A program made the translations under genes and the position numbers. Of a stretch of 64,000 bases of DNA, positions 16,334 to 24,414 are shown piece by piece. Under the pieces are notes generated by a model, which did not search any database, was not told the origin of the DNA, and worked only from the letters and a program-made list of their open reading frames with translations. Numbering within the stretch: position 1 is the stretch's first letter; every line of letters begins with the position of its first letter. Source of the stretch: Prevotella sp. (GTDB lineage: Bacteria; Bacteroidota; Bacteroidia; Bacteroidales; Bacteroidaceae); the NCBI GenBank assembly GCA_016281815.1, contig JAEEJK010000069.1, positions 1 to 64,000 on the forward strand, read 5' to 3'.

Positions 16334-18340
16334 ATGAGACCCACACGCCATATCATTTGCCTATTGCTGCTGGCTGTCCTTGCCATGCTGTCCTGCCAGC
16401 GTGAGCATAGCGTCAGGAGAGGACTGTCGGCGGATGCCTATCTCCGGTTGAAAGCCGTCGGCGACTCCGTGGACAGGCAGTCACCCAGAGCCCGCGCCTT
16501 GATTGACTCAGCCTTGACACACTCCACAGACAGTCTGACCTATTATGACTACTATGTCGAATTGGGCCGTCTCTATATGCTCCAGCAACCCGACTCCGTG
16601 CCTGCCTGCGCCAAACGCATCATGGCCTTCGCCCAACAGCAAAAAGAGAGTCCGCGTGTCAACGGACTGAAGGCTGAGGCATATCATCTGAATGCCAGTT
16701 ACAACTACCTCTACCATCAGAACCACGAGGAAGCCATCAAAGACAACATCCAGGCATACCGTCTCTTCCTCAACAGTGACATGAAAGACAACGCTGCCAG
16801 CATCTGCGCCAATATAGGCGACGTCTACATGTTGCAAAATCTGCTGCCGGATGCCGCCGCATGGTACAGACGGGCACTCGTTGTCACCGACTCCCTGCAG
16901 TTGCCCGACGATGACACCTATACCTTTTATATGGGCCTGGGGCAAATCTACTGCATCCTGCAAGACTACAAACTGTCGGAGGAATATTATGAAAAAGCGC
17001 GAAAGGGCTACGACAGGATGCAAGCCAACATGAAGATAACTTTTCTCAACAACTACGGCAACCTGAAATACTACAAGCAGGAATATGGCGAAGCACTCCG
17101 TTCGTTCATCAGTCTCGACAGCCTCATCAATGGCTACGGCCTGAAAGGCGGTTTTGATGACTATCTCTGCCAACTCAACATGGCTGACGTACTGCTTAAC
17201 TTAGGCCGAAACGAAGAGTCGATGAAAAGACTGGAGCCTGCCGACAGTTTCTTCAAGGCCAACAGCGTGAGCGATGCCGTCTACTATGCCAACACCATCA
17301 GGATGGGCAATGCCCTGAGCAAGGGAGACATCGCAACGGTGAGGCAGATCATCGCCAACGAACCCCGCGGCCTTACCGCCAACGAGGACATGATCAGCAT
17401 CCGCAACCGCTACCTGCACGACTACTATGTGAAAGCCAACGACCTGACACGAGCCATACAGATTGAGCGCGACAACAACCGCCGCCGCGACTCCATCGAC
17501 CAAAGCCGTGAGCACATGCGCTCCTCGGACATCATGACCCGACTGATGGTGGACACGCTCACCCTGCATAACCAACTGAGGCTCAACGAGAAAAATGCGG
17601 AGATGAACCAAGACCGACTGATTTATCTGCTCATCATCAGCGGCATTCTCCTCGCAGCACTCGCCCTGCTGGCATGGACACTCTTCCTGCGCAAGCGCAA
17701 CGCCGACAACCAACTGGAGATCATCCGTCTGAAGATCTCCAACGACCGCAACGTCATTGCCCCACATTTCATCTTCAACGTACTGAAGCATGCCTCCACA
17801 CAAGAGAAGAAAGAAGCCAATGAGACCATCGGCGGCATCATCACACTGATGCGCTCACAACTTGCTGTGTCGAGACGGGTGATGGTGACCCTGCGCGAAG
17901 AACTCGACTTCACAGAACATTATATAAAGGTAGCATCGGTAAGCATGGGACCAGACTTCACCTTCCACATCCACCGCCCCGGAGACGAAACGGAAGACTC
18001 AAGGCTGGTGCCCTCCACGTTTGTCCAGATATTGGTTGAGAATGCCATCAAACATGCCCTCAAGCCTTTGGAAGGAGAGAAAATCCTCACCATCCATGCG
18101 ACCGTAAACCCACATGAAACCATGATTGAGGTGGAGGACAACGGACTGGGATTCGACATTCGCAGACAATCTTCCGACGGCACCGGAACAGGACTCCGTG
18201 TGATACGCCGCACGCTCGCACTCTACAACGAGAGCCACCGCCGCAAGATTTTGTTCTCCATCCGCAACATCACCCGTGATGACGGCAGCATCGCGGGATG
18301 CAAGGCGAGCCTGACCGTGCCCGATGATGTGAAGCCCTAA
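16334..18340 (+). CDS. TPR-containing LytS-type sensor histidine kinase
   Basis: Membrane sensor kinase of 668 residues. A lipoprotein-like signal (LLLLAVLAMLSCQRE, C21) leads into a periplasmic region of tetratricopeptide-like helices (about 60-390), e.g. NIGDVYMLQNLLPDAAAWY and NYGNLKYYKQEYGEAL. A transmembrane helix follows at about 431-454, then a short coiled coil and a His_kinase domain with phospho-histidine H478 in PHFIFNVL. The ATPase part shows VENAIKHAL and DNGLGFD. Kinases of this type signal to LytTR regulators; the only one in the window is at 3958-4719. No regulator gene is adjacent, so pairing with it is inference. The last codons are followed at once by the convergent HhH gene. 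Confidence 0.9.
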   Translation: MRPTRHIICLLLLAVLAMLSCQREHSVRRGLSADAYLRLKAVGDSVDRQSPRARALIDSALTHSTDSLTYYDYYVELGRLYMLQQPDSVPACAKRIMAFAQQQKESPRVNGLKAEAYHLNASYNYLYHQNHEEAIKDNIQAYRLFLNSDMKDNAASICANIGDVYMLQNLLPDAAAWYRRALVVTDSLQLPDDDTYTFYMGLGQIYCILQDYKLSEEYYEKARKGYDRMQANMKITFLNNYGNLKYYKQEYGEALRSFISLDSLINGYGLKGGFDDYLCQLNMADVLLNLGRNEESMKRLEPADSFFKANSVSDAVYYANTIRMGNALSKGDIATVRQIIANEPRGLTANEDMISIRNRYLHDYYVKANDLTRAIQIERDNNRRRDSIDQSREHMRSSDIMTRLMVDTLTLHNQLRLNEKNAEMNQDRLIYLLIISGILLAALALLAWTLFLRKRNADNQLEIIRLKISNDRNVIAPHFIFNVLKHASTQEKKEANETIGGIITLMRSQLAVSRRVMVTLREELDFTEHYIKVASVSMGPDFTFHIHRPGDETEDSRLVPSTFVQILVENAIKHALKPLEGEKILTIHATVNPHETMIEVEDNGLGFDIRRQSSDGTGTGLRVIRRTLALYNESHRRKILFSIRNITRDDGSIAGCKASLTVPDDVKP

Positions 18341-18345
18341 AACGC

Positions 18346-19371
18346 TCAAAACTCCACGTAAGGTGAGAGGCGGTCGATGGCCTCTTGAGGGAAATCAGGG
18401 AGGAGACGGAGGTCGTCGAGGGAGCGGAGAGGTCCCTTGAGACGGCGGTAATCGGTGATGGCCTTTGCCTGATAGAAACTGATGTAGGGATGCCGTCGCA
18501 ACTGTGACAGCGAGAGTTGATTGACATTGAGTTTCCTCACCGATGCCGGTTTGCAGGTAAGGAAATCGACCGCCTCCTCGGGGAAACCCTCTATCTCAAA
18601 CAGTTGGTCGGTGGAACAATAGCCCCCCAACTGCTCGCGGTAGGCCACCACTTTGCGGGCATAATAACTGCCGATGCCGGGCACTTTCTTCAGCATCGTG
18701 GTATCCGATGTGTTGAGGTCGATGTGCTCCCCCACCCTCATCTTTATGGGATAACGCACCGTATCGCGGACATATCCCACAACGTCCCTGTCTGAACTTT
18801 CTGCCGTCTTTCCATTCTGCACATATCCATCGGATGTTTCCCCATCGCGGGAAGAGCCCCAGGGGGCATTTCTTCCATTCCCAATACTGCCGTTATAGCG
18901 GTGGCTGCCACCATACTGCCGCGGTCGGCCATACACCTCCGATGCCGGACGGAAATCATCGGAAATGCGGATATAGGGCTGCAACTCACGATACTGTCCT
19001 GCCGTCAGTCCATAGACCCGCGCGAAATCCTCTGGCTGACGGAACACACCACCCCTGGCACGATAGCGATATATATTGCGCACCTGCCACGGCTGAAGAC
19101 CGAGGGCAAGCAACTGGGTGCTGTCGGCGGTGTTGGGATCGAAAGGAGACAGTCTCACCTCCCTTTGCTCCGCAGCATAATAAGCGCCGGTCTCCGGCGG
19201 TCCCTCCATCCCTTCCGTCATCGCCAGACTGTCGGTCTCCATGCCGGGTGTGGCATCATGGCGCCCACCCAGCAAAAAGATGACGCCCAATGCGGCGACA
19301 GCCACACACAACGCCACAACAAGCACCTTGCGGTCTGATTTCTGGAAATAGAAAAACTCCCTCCACGACAT
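18346..19371 (-). CDS. Membrane-anchored helix-hairpin-helix (ComEA-like) protein
   Basis: Protein of 341 residues with one N-terminal transmembrane helix (VLVVALCVAVAALGVIFLL, about 15-34) and three helix-hairpin-helix units: an early one with DPNTADSTQLLALGL, a middle one with LNTSDTTMLKKVPGIGSYYA and a last one with LNVNQLSLSQLRRHPYISF. The HhH pairs resemble the DNA-binding domain of ComEA, the competence receptor, but the long low-complexity linker (about 140-190, rich in G, R and S) is unusual. It begins 12 bases after the NSS transporter gene and is probably transcribed with it. Role in DNA uptake or repair is not shown. Confidence 0.75.
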   Translation of the reverse strand: MSWREFFYFQKSDRKVLVVALCVAVAALGVIFLLGGRHDATPGMETDSLAMTEGMEGPPETGAYYAAEQREVRLSPFDPNTADSTQLLALGLQPWQVRNIYRYRARGGVFRQPEDFARVYGLTAGQYRELQPYIRISDDFRPASEVYGRPRQYGGSHRYNGSIGNGRNAPWGSSRDGETSDGYVQNGKTAESSDRDVVGYVRDTVRYPIKMRVGEHIDLNTSDTTMLKKVPGIGSYYARKVVAYREQLGGYCSTDQLFEIEGFPEEAVDFLTCKPASVRKLNVNQLSLSQLRRHPYISFYQAKAITDYRRLKGPLRSLDDLRLLPDFPQEAIDRLSPYVEF

Positions 19372-19383
19372 GCAGCGGTTGTT

Positions 19384-20745
19384 TTAGATGATTTTTGACT
19401 GATGAAGGAAGATGAAAGCGATGCACAAAGGGCATACAAAACGCACGAAGAAGATGAATACACGGTAACTCCATTGGGCGGTCTCACCCCAGTTGGTGAT
19501 CTGGTCACTCACTATTTTCCGAGGGACATACCACCCGACGAAAAGACTGGTGAGGAAGGCCCCCAAGGGCAGCAAGATGTTGGCAGTGAGCGAATCGCAG
19601 AAGTCCAACAGTCCCTGTCCCATGATGGTGAGATGGGCAAGCACGCCATTGGACAGCGAGCAGAGCACCGCGATGATGCCGCAGAGCACGGTGACAATCC
19701 ATGCCCCTTGGTTGCGGGTGATATGCAGTTCCTCATGGAAGAAAGCGGTGCCTATCTCATGCATCGAGATGGTGGAAGTGAGTGCCGCGAGTGCCAGCAA
19801 CGCGTAAAAAAGCACCGAGATGACATATCCCACCATAGGGACGCTGCCGAACGCCTCATGGAACACATTGGGCAACGTGATGAAAATGAGCGACGGTCCT
19901 GAGTTGGGACTTACCCCCACAGAAAAAGCGGCTGGGAAAATCATCAGTCCGGCAAGAATGGCAATGAGAGTGTCGAGCAGGGCTATCTGGACAGCAGCAT
20001 TCACCAAGTGGGTCTTTGGGGAAAAATAGGAGGCGTAGGTACACAGGCATGCCGTACCGAGTGAAAGCGAGAAGAAAGCCTGTCCGAGTGCCTCGAGCAC
20101 CACCGTGCCCGTCACCTTCGAGAAATCAGGCTTGAACAGGAACTCGATGCCCCGCGAGGCGTCTGGCAACATGCAAGATGCCACTATCAGTACCAGCAGG
20201 AGCACCAGCAATGTGGGCATGAGCAGTTTGGAGGCCCGCTCTATGCCGTCGCGCACACCACGCGCCACTACCAGATGTGTCAGCACAATGAAGCAGAGCG
20301 CCCACAGCGTGGGTTTCCAAGGGTTGGATGAGAAAACAGCAAAATAATTCTCCACCGCTTCCACATCGCCATTCAACTGGCCCGTCACAGACACAAGGAG
20401 ATATTGCAGGCACCAACCCGCCACCACCGCATAGAATCCCAGGATGATCATCGAGGTGACCACACCCAGATAGCCGATGACCCGCCAGGGGGTGCTACCA
20501 GCCAGTTTTTTATATGCCCTGGCCGCATTCGACTGCGACGAACGCCCTACGACGAACTCAGCCACCATACCAGGTATGCCGAGCAAGAGCACGCAGACGC
20601 TGTAGATAAGGATAAACGCCGCACCACCGTTCATGCCCGTCATATAGGGGAACCGCCAAATATTGCCCAGTCCGACAGCAGACCCGGCTGTTGCCAGGAC
20701 AATGCCCATTTTTGAAGTGAAACCGCCTCTCTTACCTTCGTCCAT
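19384..20745 (-). CDS. Sodium-dependent NSS-family transporter (second of tandem pair)
   Basis: Polytopic inner-membrane transporter of 453 residues, neurotransmitter:sodium symporter family. The signature ATAGSAVGLGNIWRFPYM in helix 1 contains the sodium and substrate site. About eleven to twelve hydrophobic helices are visible to the C-terminus FHQSKII. Bacterial members (MhsT, TnaT, LeuT) import amino acids, often tryptophan or other hydrophobic ones; the substrate cannot be told from sequence by eye. It follows its paralog 20758-22122 after 12 bases and is clearly related to it throughout, so the pair arose by duplication. Confidence 0.88.
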   Translation of the reverse strand: MDEGKRGGFTSKMGIVLATAGSAVGLGNIWRFPYMTGMNGGAAFILIYSVCVLLLGIPGMVAEFVVGRSSQSNAARAYKKLAGSTPWRVIGYLGVVTSMIILGFYAVVAGWCLQYLLVSVTGQLNGDVEAVENYFAVFSSNPWKPTLWALCFIVLTHLVVARGVRDGIERASKLLMPTLLVLLLVLIVASCMLPDASRGIEFLFKPDFSKVTGTVVLEALGQAFFSLSLGTACLCTYASYFSPKTHLVNAAVQIALLDTLIAILAGLMIFPAAFSVGVSPNSGPSLIFITLPNVFHEAFGSVPMVGYVISVLFYALLALAALTSTISMHEIGTAFFHEELHITRNQGAWIVTVLCGIIAVLCSLSNGVLAHLTIMGQGLLDFCDSLTANILLPLGAFLTSLFVGWYVPRKIVSDQITNWGETAQWSYRVFIFFVRFVCPLCIAFIFLHQSKII

Positions 20746-20757
20746 AACTGATGATTC

Positions 20758-22122
20758 TTAAAACAGTCCGAACTGATGTAGGAAAATGGCAATGATGCTC
20801 GCCGGACAGATGAAACGCACACAGAAGAGATAGACACCAAAGAAGGAAGTGTGAAGAGTCCCCCAGTTGGTGACCTCATCATGGACCAATTTCCGAGGCA
20901 CCACCCAACCGACAAAAATACAGGTAAGCAGACCGCCGATAGGCAGGAAGATCTGACCTGTGACGAAATCAAAAATGTCGAACAAAGGTTTCCCCCACAA
21001 ACAGAGTCCATCCCATGCGCCAAGCGACCACGAGCAGAACATTCCGATGATGGAACATGACACCGTGACGATGGTGGCAGCCTTTCCTCTCGATATGCGC
21101 ATTTCCTCCTGGAGGAAAGCAGTGCTCACCTCATGGAGTGAGATGAGTGATGTGAGGGCTGCCACTGCCAAGAGCAGATAGAACAATACTGAGACGACAT
21201 ATCCCACAATGGGCATGGAGGCGAATGCCTGCTGAAACACATTGGGCAGCGTGATGAAGACGAGAGATGCTCCAGAGTCGGGGCTGATGCCCACAGAGAA
21301 AGCAGCGGGAAATATCATCAGCCCGGCCAAAATCGCCACGAGGCAGTCGACAACACTGATCTGGAGTGCGGATTGAAAAAGATTGGTGTGTCGGGAGAAA
21401 TAGGATGCGTAGGTGCAGATACACCCCATGGCAATGCTGAGTGAATAGAAGGACTGTCCCAGGGCACCAAGGAAGACGTTGCTGTCCACCTTGGAGAAAT
21501 CGGGTTTGAAGAGGAAGGAGATTCCTTTTCCTGCCCCTGGCAGCATGCACGATGCCACTACTATCACCAGCAACAGGATGAAGAGAGTGGGCATCATCAT
21601 CTTAGACACCCGCTCGATGCCATTGCGCACCCCCCTGACAATGACCAGATGGGTGATGGCCAGAAACGCCACGGCCCAGAAGACCGGCTTGACAGGATGG
21701 GATGAGAAATCAGAAAAATATTGGCTGATGTATTCGGTATCGCCATTGGCATTTCCCAAGACGGAACCATATACATATTGCAAGCACCAGCCCGACACCA
21801 CAGCATAGTAGCCCGTGATGAGGAATCCAGTGAGGACACCGAGATACCCTACGTATTTCCATGCGTTTCCCCCTGAGATGCGGGAGTAAGCCCTCGCCGT
21901 GTTGGCTGCTCCGTGGCGGCCTATGACAAACTCACTGATCATGCAGGGAATCCCGAGAATGAGCACACACACCACATAGATGATGATGAATGCCGCTCCT
22001 CCATTCTCGCCTGCCATGTAAGGGAAACGCCAAACATTGCCCAAGCCCACTGCCGAACCAGCCGTGGCAAGCACTACGCCCAACTTGCTTCCGAAATGTG
22101 CTCTCTCTGTTGATTTAGTCAT
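20758..22122 (-). CDS. Sodium-dependent NSS-family transporter (first of tandem pair)
   Basis: Polytopic transporter of 454 residues with the same helix-1 signature (ATAGSAVGLGNVWRFPYM) and topology as its neighbour. Shared blocks include FVIGRHGAANTARAY versus FVVGRSSQSNAARAY and ILAGLMIFPAAFSVGISP. It is the first gene of a minus-strand operon that goes on to the second transporter and the HhH protein. A -7 box (CAAAAGTA on the plus strand, 22156-22163) lies upstream, back to back with the promoter of the VanZ-like gene. Likely amino-acid uptake driven by sodium; substrate unknown. Confidence 0.88.
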   Translation of the reverse strand: MTKSTERAHFGSKLGVVLATAGSAVGLGNVWRFPYMAGENGGAAFIIIYVVCVLILGIPCMISEFVIGRHGAANTARAYSRISGGNAWKYVGYLGVLTGFLITGYYAVVSGWCLQYVYGSVLGNANGDTEYISQYFSDFSSHPVKPVFWAVAFLAITHLVIVRGVRNGIERVSKMMMPTLFILLLVIVVASCMLPGAGKGISFLFKPDFSKVDSNVFLGALGQSFYSLSIAMGCICTYASYFSRHTNLFQSALQISVVDCLVAILAGLMIFPAAFSVGISPDSGASLVFITLPNVFQQAFASMPIVGYVVSVLFYLLLAVAALTSLISLHEVSTAFLQEEMRISRGKAATIVTVSCSIIGMFCSWSLGAWDGLCLWGKPLFDIFDFVTGQIFLPIGGLLTCIFVGWVVPRKLVHDEVTNWGTLHTSFFGVYLFCVRFICPASIIAIFLHQFGLF

Positions 22123-22151
22123 AAGCCAGAAACGTCTTTAGGTTTGAACTG

Positions 22152-22183
22152 TTTGCAAAAGTAAAGAATAATTTATAATTTTG
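22152..22183. promoter_or_regulatory. Overlapping divergent promoters
   Basis: Plus strand: TTTG (22152-22155), 20 bases, TAATTTTG (22176-22183), serving the VanZ-like gene. Minus strand: TACTTTTG (22156-22163) serving the transporter operon, directly touching the plus-strand -33 box. Polymerase can hardly use both at the same time. Confidence 0.65.
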
Positions 22184-22203
22184 CACCCAAAATGTTCCAA
22201 AAG

Positions 22204-22593
22204 ATGAAATATCTCTTCCATATCATCACACATTATCCGCTCTCCTGCATAGCCATCGCCGTCATCTGGTATCTATGCCTGTTCCTTGACGTGCATGTGC
22301 ATGTCGGGCACGTCAAGGCCATCGACAAATGGACTCATACCGTCATGTATCTGGGAACCGGCCTTGTGATATGGTTCGAATATCTGCGTCAGCACAAAGC
22401 GACCAACTGGCGACGTGTGACCTATCTCATTTGGTTGGCACCCATCGCCATGGGCGGTCTGCTCGAGATTCTGCAAGCCAACTGCACAGGAGGCAGAAGA
22501 AGCGGAGAATGGCTTGACTTTGCCGCCAACAGCGTCGGTTCCACGCTGGCCTTTGTCATTGGTATTCTGGTGGCAAGGTACCGCGCCAGATGA
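22204..22593 (+). CDS. VanZ-like membrane protein
   Basis: Small membrane protein of 129 residues from the ATG at 22204; an ATG at 22192 would add four residues but lies only eight bases past the -7 box. About four helices are visible: SCIAIAVIWYLCLFL, an internal pair (HTVMYLGTGLVIWF, LIWLAPIAMGGLLEIL) and SVGSTLAFVIGILVA. The motifs DKWTHTVMY, GGLLEILQ and RSGEWLDFAANSVG are those of VanZ-like proteins, named after a teicoplanin-resistance gene but mostly of unknown function. Its last 38 bases overlap the 3' end of the convergent CYTH gene. Confidence 0.8.
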   Translation: MKYLFHIITHYPLSCIAIAVIWYLCLFLDVHVHVGHVKAIDKWTHTVMYLGTGLVIWFEYLRQHKATNWRRVTYLIWLAPIAMGGLLEILQANCTGGRRSGEWLDFAANSVGSTLAFVIGILVARYRAR

Positions 22594-23056
22594 CGTAGGG
22601 GAATCGCCGAAGTTGCTTGTTGTAGAACCTCACGTCGCCAGTGACCTCCATGCCGATAAAGTCGGGCAGTTCAAAGGCCTCATCCTCTGCTCCCAGTTCG
22701 ATTTCTGCCAGCACCAGTCCCTCATTGTCGCCAGCAAACTCATCGACCTCGACGATGTGGTCGCCGCTGCGCACCAGATAGCGTGTTTTCTCCACCACAC
22801 CCGGCTCGCACAGTTCAAACAGGTGCCTGGCCTCATCAAGTGAGATTTCCTTCTCAAACTCATAGCGCTTGAGGCCACCATCGGTGGAAGGTCCCTTGAT
22901 GGTGAGATAGGCACGGTCATCGCGCACCCTCACCCTCACCGTCGCACGCTTTGCAGCGATATAACCTTGCTTGATGTAACTGTAGGCATAGGCACGACTC
23001 TTATAATCCTTATCCTTGTGGACGAGGAATTTCCTTTCAATCTCAAAACCGCTCAT
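22556..23056 (-). CDS. CYTH-domain triphosphate-tunnel enzyme
   Basis: Cytoplasmic protein of 166 residues made of one CYTH domain. The N-terminal ExExK motif (FEIERKFLV) and the later basic and acidic strands (RATVRVRVRDDRAYLTIKG, RYEFEKEI, VVEKTRYLV, VEVDEFAGDNEGLVLAEIEL) form the charged tunnel that binds triphosphate and metal. Family members act as inorganic triphosphatases, thiamine triphosphatases or class IV adenylate cyclases; the single domain and length fit the bacterial tripolyphosphatase type. It lies seven bases after the small membrane-protein gene and ends the prfB operon. Confidence 0.85.
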   Translation of the reverse strand: MSGFEIERKFLVHKDKDYKSRAYAYSYIKQGYIAAKRATVRVRVRDDRAYLTIKGPSTDGGLKRYEFEKEISLDEARHLFELCEPGVVEKTRYLVRSGDHIVEVDEFAGDNEGLVLAEIELGAEDEAFELPDFIGMEVTGDVRFYNKQLRRFPYVIWRGTLPPEYQ

Positions 23057-23063
23057 GGCGTGT

Positions 23064-23207
23064 TCAATTCATGGTGGTCATGGTGAATGCCACGTAGACA
23101 ATGGCAAGGAGCAGCAGTGCGACGAAGATCCATTTCACCACATTCTGTCCCTGTTTCTGCTGTTTCTCTGCGTAAGCCTGACGCTTCTTGTTCACTTTCT
23201 TGCTCAT
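23064..23207 (-). CDS. 47-residue single-span membrane protein
   Basis: Short protein starting MSKKVNKKRQAYAEKQQKQG, a highly basic cytoplasmic head, followed by one transmembrane helix (VVKWIFVALLLLAIVYVAF) and MTTMN. The start at 23207 is preferred over an upstream in-frame ATG because the extra 38 residues would be serine- and arginine-rich junk without family character. It lies between prfB and the CYTH gene on the same strand. Similar small DUF-type membrane proteins are common in Bacteroidales; function unknown. Confidence 0.65.
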   Translation of the reverse strand: MSKKVNKKRQAYAEKQQKQGQNVVKWIFVALLLLAIVYVAFTMTTMN

Positions 23208-23265
23208 AGTCGTATGATTTGATGGTTTTATAGTTTTCTGAGTATTTGTCTGCTCCCGCCGTGAG

Positions 23266-24387
23266 TTATTGCTCATCGACAACCGGGAACTCCATGAGAT
23301 AAGCCTTGATGAATTCGTCAATCTTTCCGTCCATCACGCCATCCACGTCTGTCGTCTGATAGTTGGTGCGGTGGTCTTTCACACGTCTGTCATCAAAGAC
23401 ATAACTTCTGATCTGGCTTCCCCACTCTATCTTTTTCTTCCCCGCCTCTATCTTGGCCTTTGCCTCAAGGCGTTTCTTCATCGCCCTGTCGTAGAGTTGT
23501 GACTTCAACAGGCGCATGGCATTGTTGCGGTTTTCCAACTGCTTGCGGCTCTCGGTATTCTCAATGAGGATTTCCTCCTCCTCGCCCGTGTCAGGGTCAA
23601 CATATTGGTAACGGAGTCGCACACCCGTCTCCACCTTATTCACATTCTGTCCTCCGGCACCGCCCGACCTGAAGAGGTCCCACGACACCTTTGAAGGGTC
23701 GACGTACACCTCGATGGTGTCATCGACAAGCGGGGAGACAAAAACGCTGGCAAAACTGGTCATGCGCTTGCCTTGCGCATTGAAAGGCGACACACGAACG
23801 AGCCGATGCACTCCGCTCTCACTTTTGAGATACCCGTAGGCACAGTCGCCACCCTCGATTTCCATGGTGACGCTCTTGATGCCTGCCTCGTCGCCGTCCT
23901 GCAGGTTGCTCACAGTCACCTTATGGCCGTGGGCCTCCGCCCACCGCATGTACATGCGCATGAGCATCTGTGCCCAGTCCTGACTCTCCGTGCCACCAGC
24001 ACCGCTGTTGATTTTGAGCACACAGTCCATGGGATCCTCTTTCTGGCGGAGCATATTCTTGAGTTCGAGCGCCTCGATGGCCTTGATGGCTTTGTCGTAG
24101 TCCTCATCGACCTCTGCCTCTGTCACCATGTCATCGTGATAGAAATCAAAAGCCAGTTGGAGTTCATCAGCCTTGTCGCGCACGTCCTTGTAGCCATCGA
24201 GCCATTTCTGAATGCCTTTCACCTTCTTCATCTGCTCCTGTGCTCTCTTGGGGTCATCCCAGAAATCAGGAGCCTGGGTGCGCAGGTCTTCCTCCTCGAA
24301 CTCTATCTTTTTCTTATCTATATCAAGGTATCTGTGCAGAGCCTCCACACGCTCAAGCACATTTTTCAATTGATCGCTGGTTATCAT
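23266..24387 (-). CDS. prfB: Peptide chain release factor 2
   Basis: Release factor of 373 residues that ends translation at UGA and UAA. It has the anticodon-like tripeptide SPF (VRVSPFNAQG) and the peptidyl-hydrolysis motif GGQ (GGAGGQN). At the place where many bacteria carry the programmed +1 frameshift (CTT TGA C after RGYL), this gene reads TAC CTT GAT ATA in frame (RYLDIDKK), so it is made without frameshifting. It follows the acyl-CoA ligase gene after 28 bases and precedes the small membrane protein. Confidence 0.97.
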   Translation of the reverse strand: MITSDQLKNVLERVEALHRYLDIDKKKIEFEEEDLRTQAPDFWDDPKRAQEQMKKVKGIQKWLDGYKDVRDKADELQLAFDFYHDDMVTEAEVDEDYDKAIKAIEALELKNMLRQKEDPMDCVLKINSGAGGTESQDWAQMLMRMYMRWAEAHGHKVTVSNLQDGDEAGIKSVTMEIEGGDCAYGYLKSESGVHRLVRVSPFNAQGKRMTSFASVFVSPLVDDTIEVYVDPSKVSWDLFRSGGAGGQNVNKVETGVRLRYQYVDPDTGEEEEILIENTESRKQLENRNNAMRLLKSQLYDRAMKKRLEAKAKIEAGKKKIEWGSQIRSYVFDDRRVKDHRTNYQTTDVDGVMDGKIDEFIKAYLMEFPVVDEQ

Positions 24388-24414
24388 TGTCTTGTTTCGG
24401 GATTCGGTATTTCC

